Shown piece by piece: positions 14,369-15,469 of a DNA stretch of 15,469 nt. How positions within the stretch are numbered: position 1 is the stretch's first letter; the number at the start of each line of letters is the position of its first letter. The notes below the pieces were generated by a model. The model ran no database searches, was not told the DNA's origin, and saw only the letters and a program-made list of their open reading frames with translations. Source of the stretch: an uncultured Eubacteriales bacterium (GTDB lineage: Bacteria; Bacillota; Clostridia; Lachnospirales; Anaerotignaceae); contig URCD01000055.1 of NCBI GenBank assembly GCA_900546215.1, positions 1 to 15,469 of the forward strand, in the 5' to 3' direction. The position numbers were made by a program, and so were the translations under genes.

Positions 14369-15469
14369 TTATAAGTTTTCGACTATAACCGGCATTGTAT
14401 AATCCAGAGCAAGCTTTTTGGCAGATGGGGTAGGCAACCCAAGACAATATACGTTTGTAGCTTTTTTCTCAAGCTCAAGCAAAGACCGCTGTACGTCTGA
14501 CAGGCTCCTCTCGTCTTTATTGACATTCATAATGACAGGAACTGACGAACTTCTGCACAGTGAGCTTACAAGAGTTTCAGCCGATTTTCTGAAACCGAGA
14601 ACTCTGATATACGGTTCAAATTCAGACGGTGAGAATTTCTGCTCATATTCCTTCGTTATACCAAGCAGCATATGGCACATGATACGCATAAGCCTTGTAT
14701 GTGTGTAGCGCTTTGTTTTAAGCTCAGCGCATATATCTGATATTTTATAGGAATTACCGACGGTTTTAAGAATTCTGTTCTCAAGCCCCTCTGATATTCC
14801 GCTTATTTCTTTTATATCGTCTGCGGACATTGTTCTCAGTAAATAAGCCATTGCGTCGGAGAAGTTATCCATGTAAACAGGAGCTGCTTTTTCATAAATA
14901 TCAAAGCATTCAGGAGGTACGGTTTGATTAAGCAGATGTGTTTTGCCCTTGTATATTACTCTCCTTACTGCTGATGCAGAGGCAATTGCCCCATTTACCG
15001 TGTTTGAATTGTATTCAGAGCCGGTGCGCTTAGTTATCACGGGTTTTATGCTTGATGAGAACATTTTTAAGGCCTTTAGATACTCAACAGCAAGAATATT
15101 GTTGGATGTGCTTAAAATTTCAGGACTTTTTCCTGTTTCGGCACTGTAGGCAGCAGCTCTTGCCGAAGGAAACGACACACCCTTAGAAAGCTCGGATTTT
15201 AATATTTCGGTAAAATTATCAGTTGGATTTACAAGCAGCTCGGCCGCTGCGGTTAATGCCGACAGGTCATTTGTCTCAGCTCCAAAGGCTATATTGTCTG
15301 CTATTCCTGATGAGGCTATTATTTTTACTGCGCCTCTCGCAAAATTTTCGGCAGAGGCGGTGGAATAGATGACAGGAAGCTCAATAACCATATCTGCGCC
15401 ACCCCTGAGCGTAGCTCTGGTTCTGGTCCATTTATCATATATTGCGCATTCACCCCGCTGTACAAACGA
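14369..15469 (-). CDS. tmcAL: tRNA(Met) cytidine acetate ligase, N-terminus outside window
   Basis: The frame is open to the window edge, giving 366 visible residues; about 40 N-terminal residues, including the expected ATP-binding NPFHNGH motif, lie beyond it. The visible N-terminus reads SFVQRGECAIYDKWTRTRAT followed by LRGGADMVIELPVIYSTASA, the conserved block of the YlbM/TmcAL family. An internal Met at 15389-15391 is not the start. The C-terminal half has YTHTRLMRIMCHMLLGI, also typical. TmcAL activates acetate with ATP and forms N4-acetylcytidine at the wobble position (C34) of elongator tRNA-Met, aiding accurate AUG decoding. The reaction is known from the B. subtilis enzyme. It is followed by ylbJ on the same strand; B. 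subtilis has ylbJ, ylbK, ylbL, ylbM in the opposite order relative to transcription. Confidence 0.92.
   Translation of the reverse strand, partial: SFVQRGECAIYDKWTRTRATLRGGADMVIELPVIYSTASAENFARGAVKIIASSGIADNIAFGAETNDLSALTAAAELLVNPTDNFTEILKSELSKGVSFPSARAAAYSAETGKSPEILSTSNNILAVEYLKALKMFSSSIKPVITKRTGSEYNSNTVNGAIASASAVRRVIYKGKTHLLNQTVPPECFDIYEKAAPVYMDNFSDAMAYLLRTMSADDIKEISGISEGLENRILKTVGNSYKISDICAELKTKRYTHTRLMRIMCHMLLGITKEYEQKFSPSEFEPYIRVLGFRKSAETLVSSLCRSSSVPVIMNVNKDERSLSDVQRSLLELEKKATNVYCLGLPTPSAKKLALDYTMPVIVENL

Noticed and set aside
1..15469. CRISPR arrays, insertion sequences, tRNA or rRNA genes, riboswitches and phage genes
   Set aside because: Reading both strands showed no spaced direct repeats, transposase motifs, cloverleaf-like sequences or known riboswitch cores; intergenic regions are all under about 265 bases.

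Overview
The window looks like a chromosomal core segment of a spore-forming, AT-leaning Firmicute, most likely a clostridial species. The signs are strong AGGAGG-type ribosome-binding sites, heavy use of ATA and AGA/AGG codons, a GerMN lipoprotein, a ylbJ sporulation gene, and the rsmD-coaD-ylbJ-tmcAL neighbourhood also known from Bacillus subtilis (ylbH-I-J-M), here partly rearranged. I see no mobile elements, CRISPR arrays, rRNA or tRNA genes, and no gene-free stretch longer than about 265 bases.

Region 1 (1-6840, all + strand) is a tightly packed cluster: the 3' end of a comEA-like gene, an OmpR/PhoB-type response regulator, its membrane histidine kinase, a lipoprotein with two GerMN-like domains, comEC (DNA uptake channel), holA (DNA polymerase III delta subunit) and a 50-residue membrane protein. 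Genes overlap or lie 12 to 64 bases apart. A two-component system and a lipoprotein therefore sit between the two DNA-uptake genes. The regulator-kinase-GerMN lipoprotein order resembles mtrA-mtrB-lpqB of Actinobacteria. A bidirectional terminator closes this block against rpmB.

Region 2 (6907-9466) has rpmB (ribosomal protein L28) on the - strand, diverging from an Asp23/Gls24 gene and a FakA-like (YloV) DAK2-domain kinase across a 264-base intergenic region. That region carries recognisable extended -10 promoters in both directions. A strong terminator follows fakA.

Region 3 (9478-13251, + strand) holds recG, rsmD, coaD and a 170-residue coiled-coil protein. A good promoter lies between recG and rsmD. 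The coiled-coil protein resembles, from memory, the N-terminal part of the actinobacterial DivIVA-like SepIVA family, whose genes also follow recG/rsmD/coaD.

Region 4 (13265-15469, - strand) holds ylbJ (sporulation membrane protein) and the 5'-truncated tmcAL (tRNA-Met cytidine acetate ligase, YlbM). They are transcribed toward region 3 and meet it at a second bidirectional terminator.

Most genes are ordinary housekeeping genes. The parts most worth a second look are the kinase-GerMN unit inside the competence cluster, the SepIVA-like protein, and two terminator-like hairpins placed directly before the start codons of recG and ylbJ.
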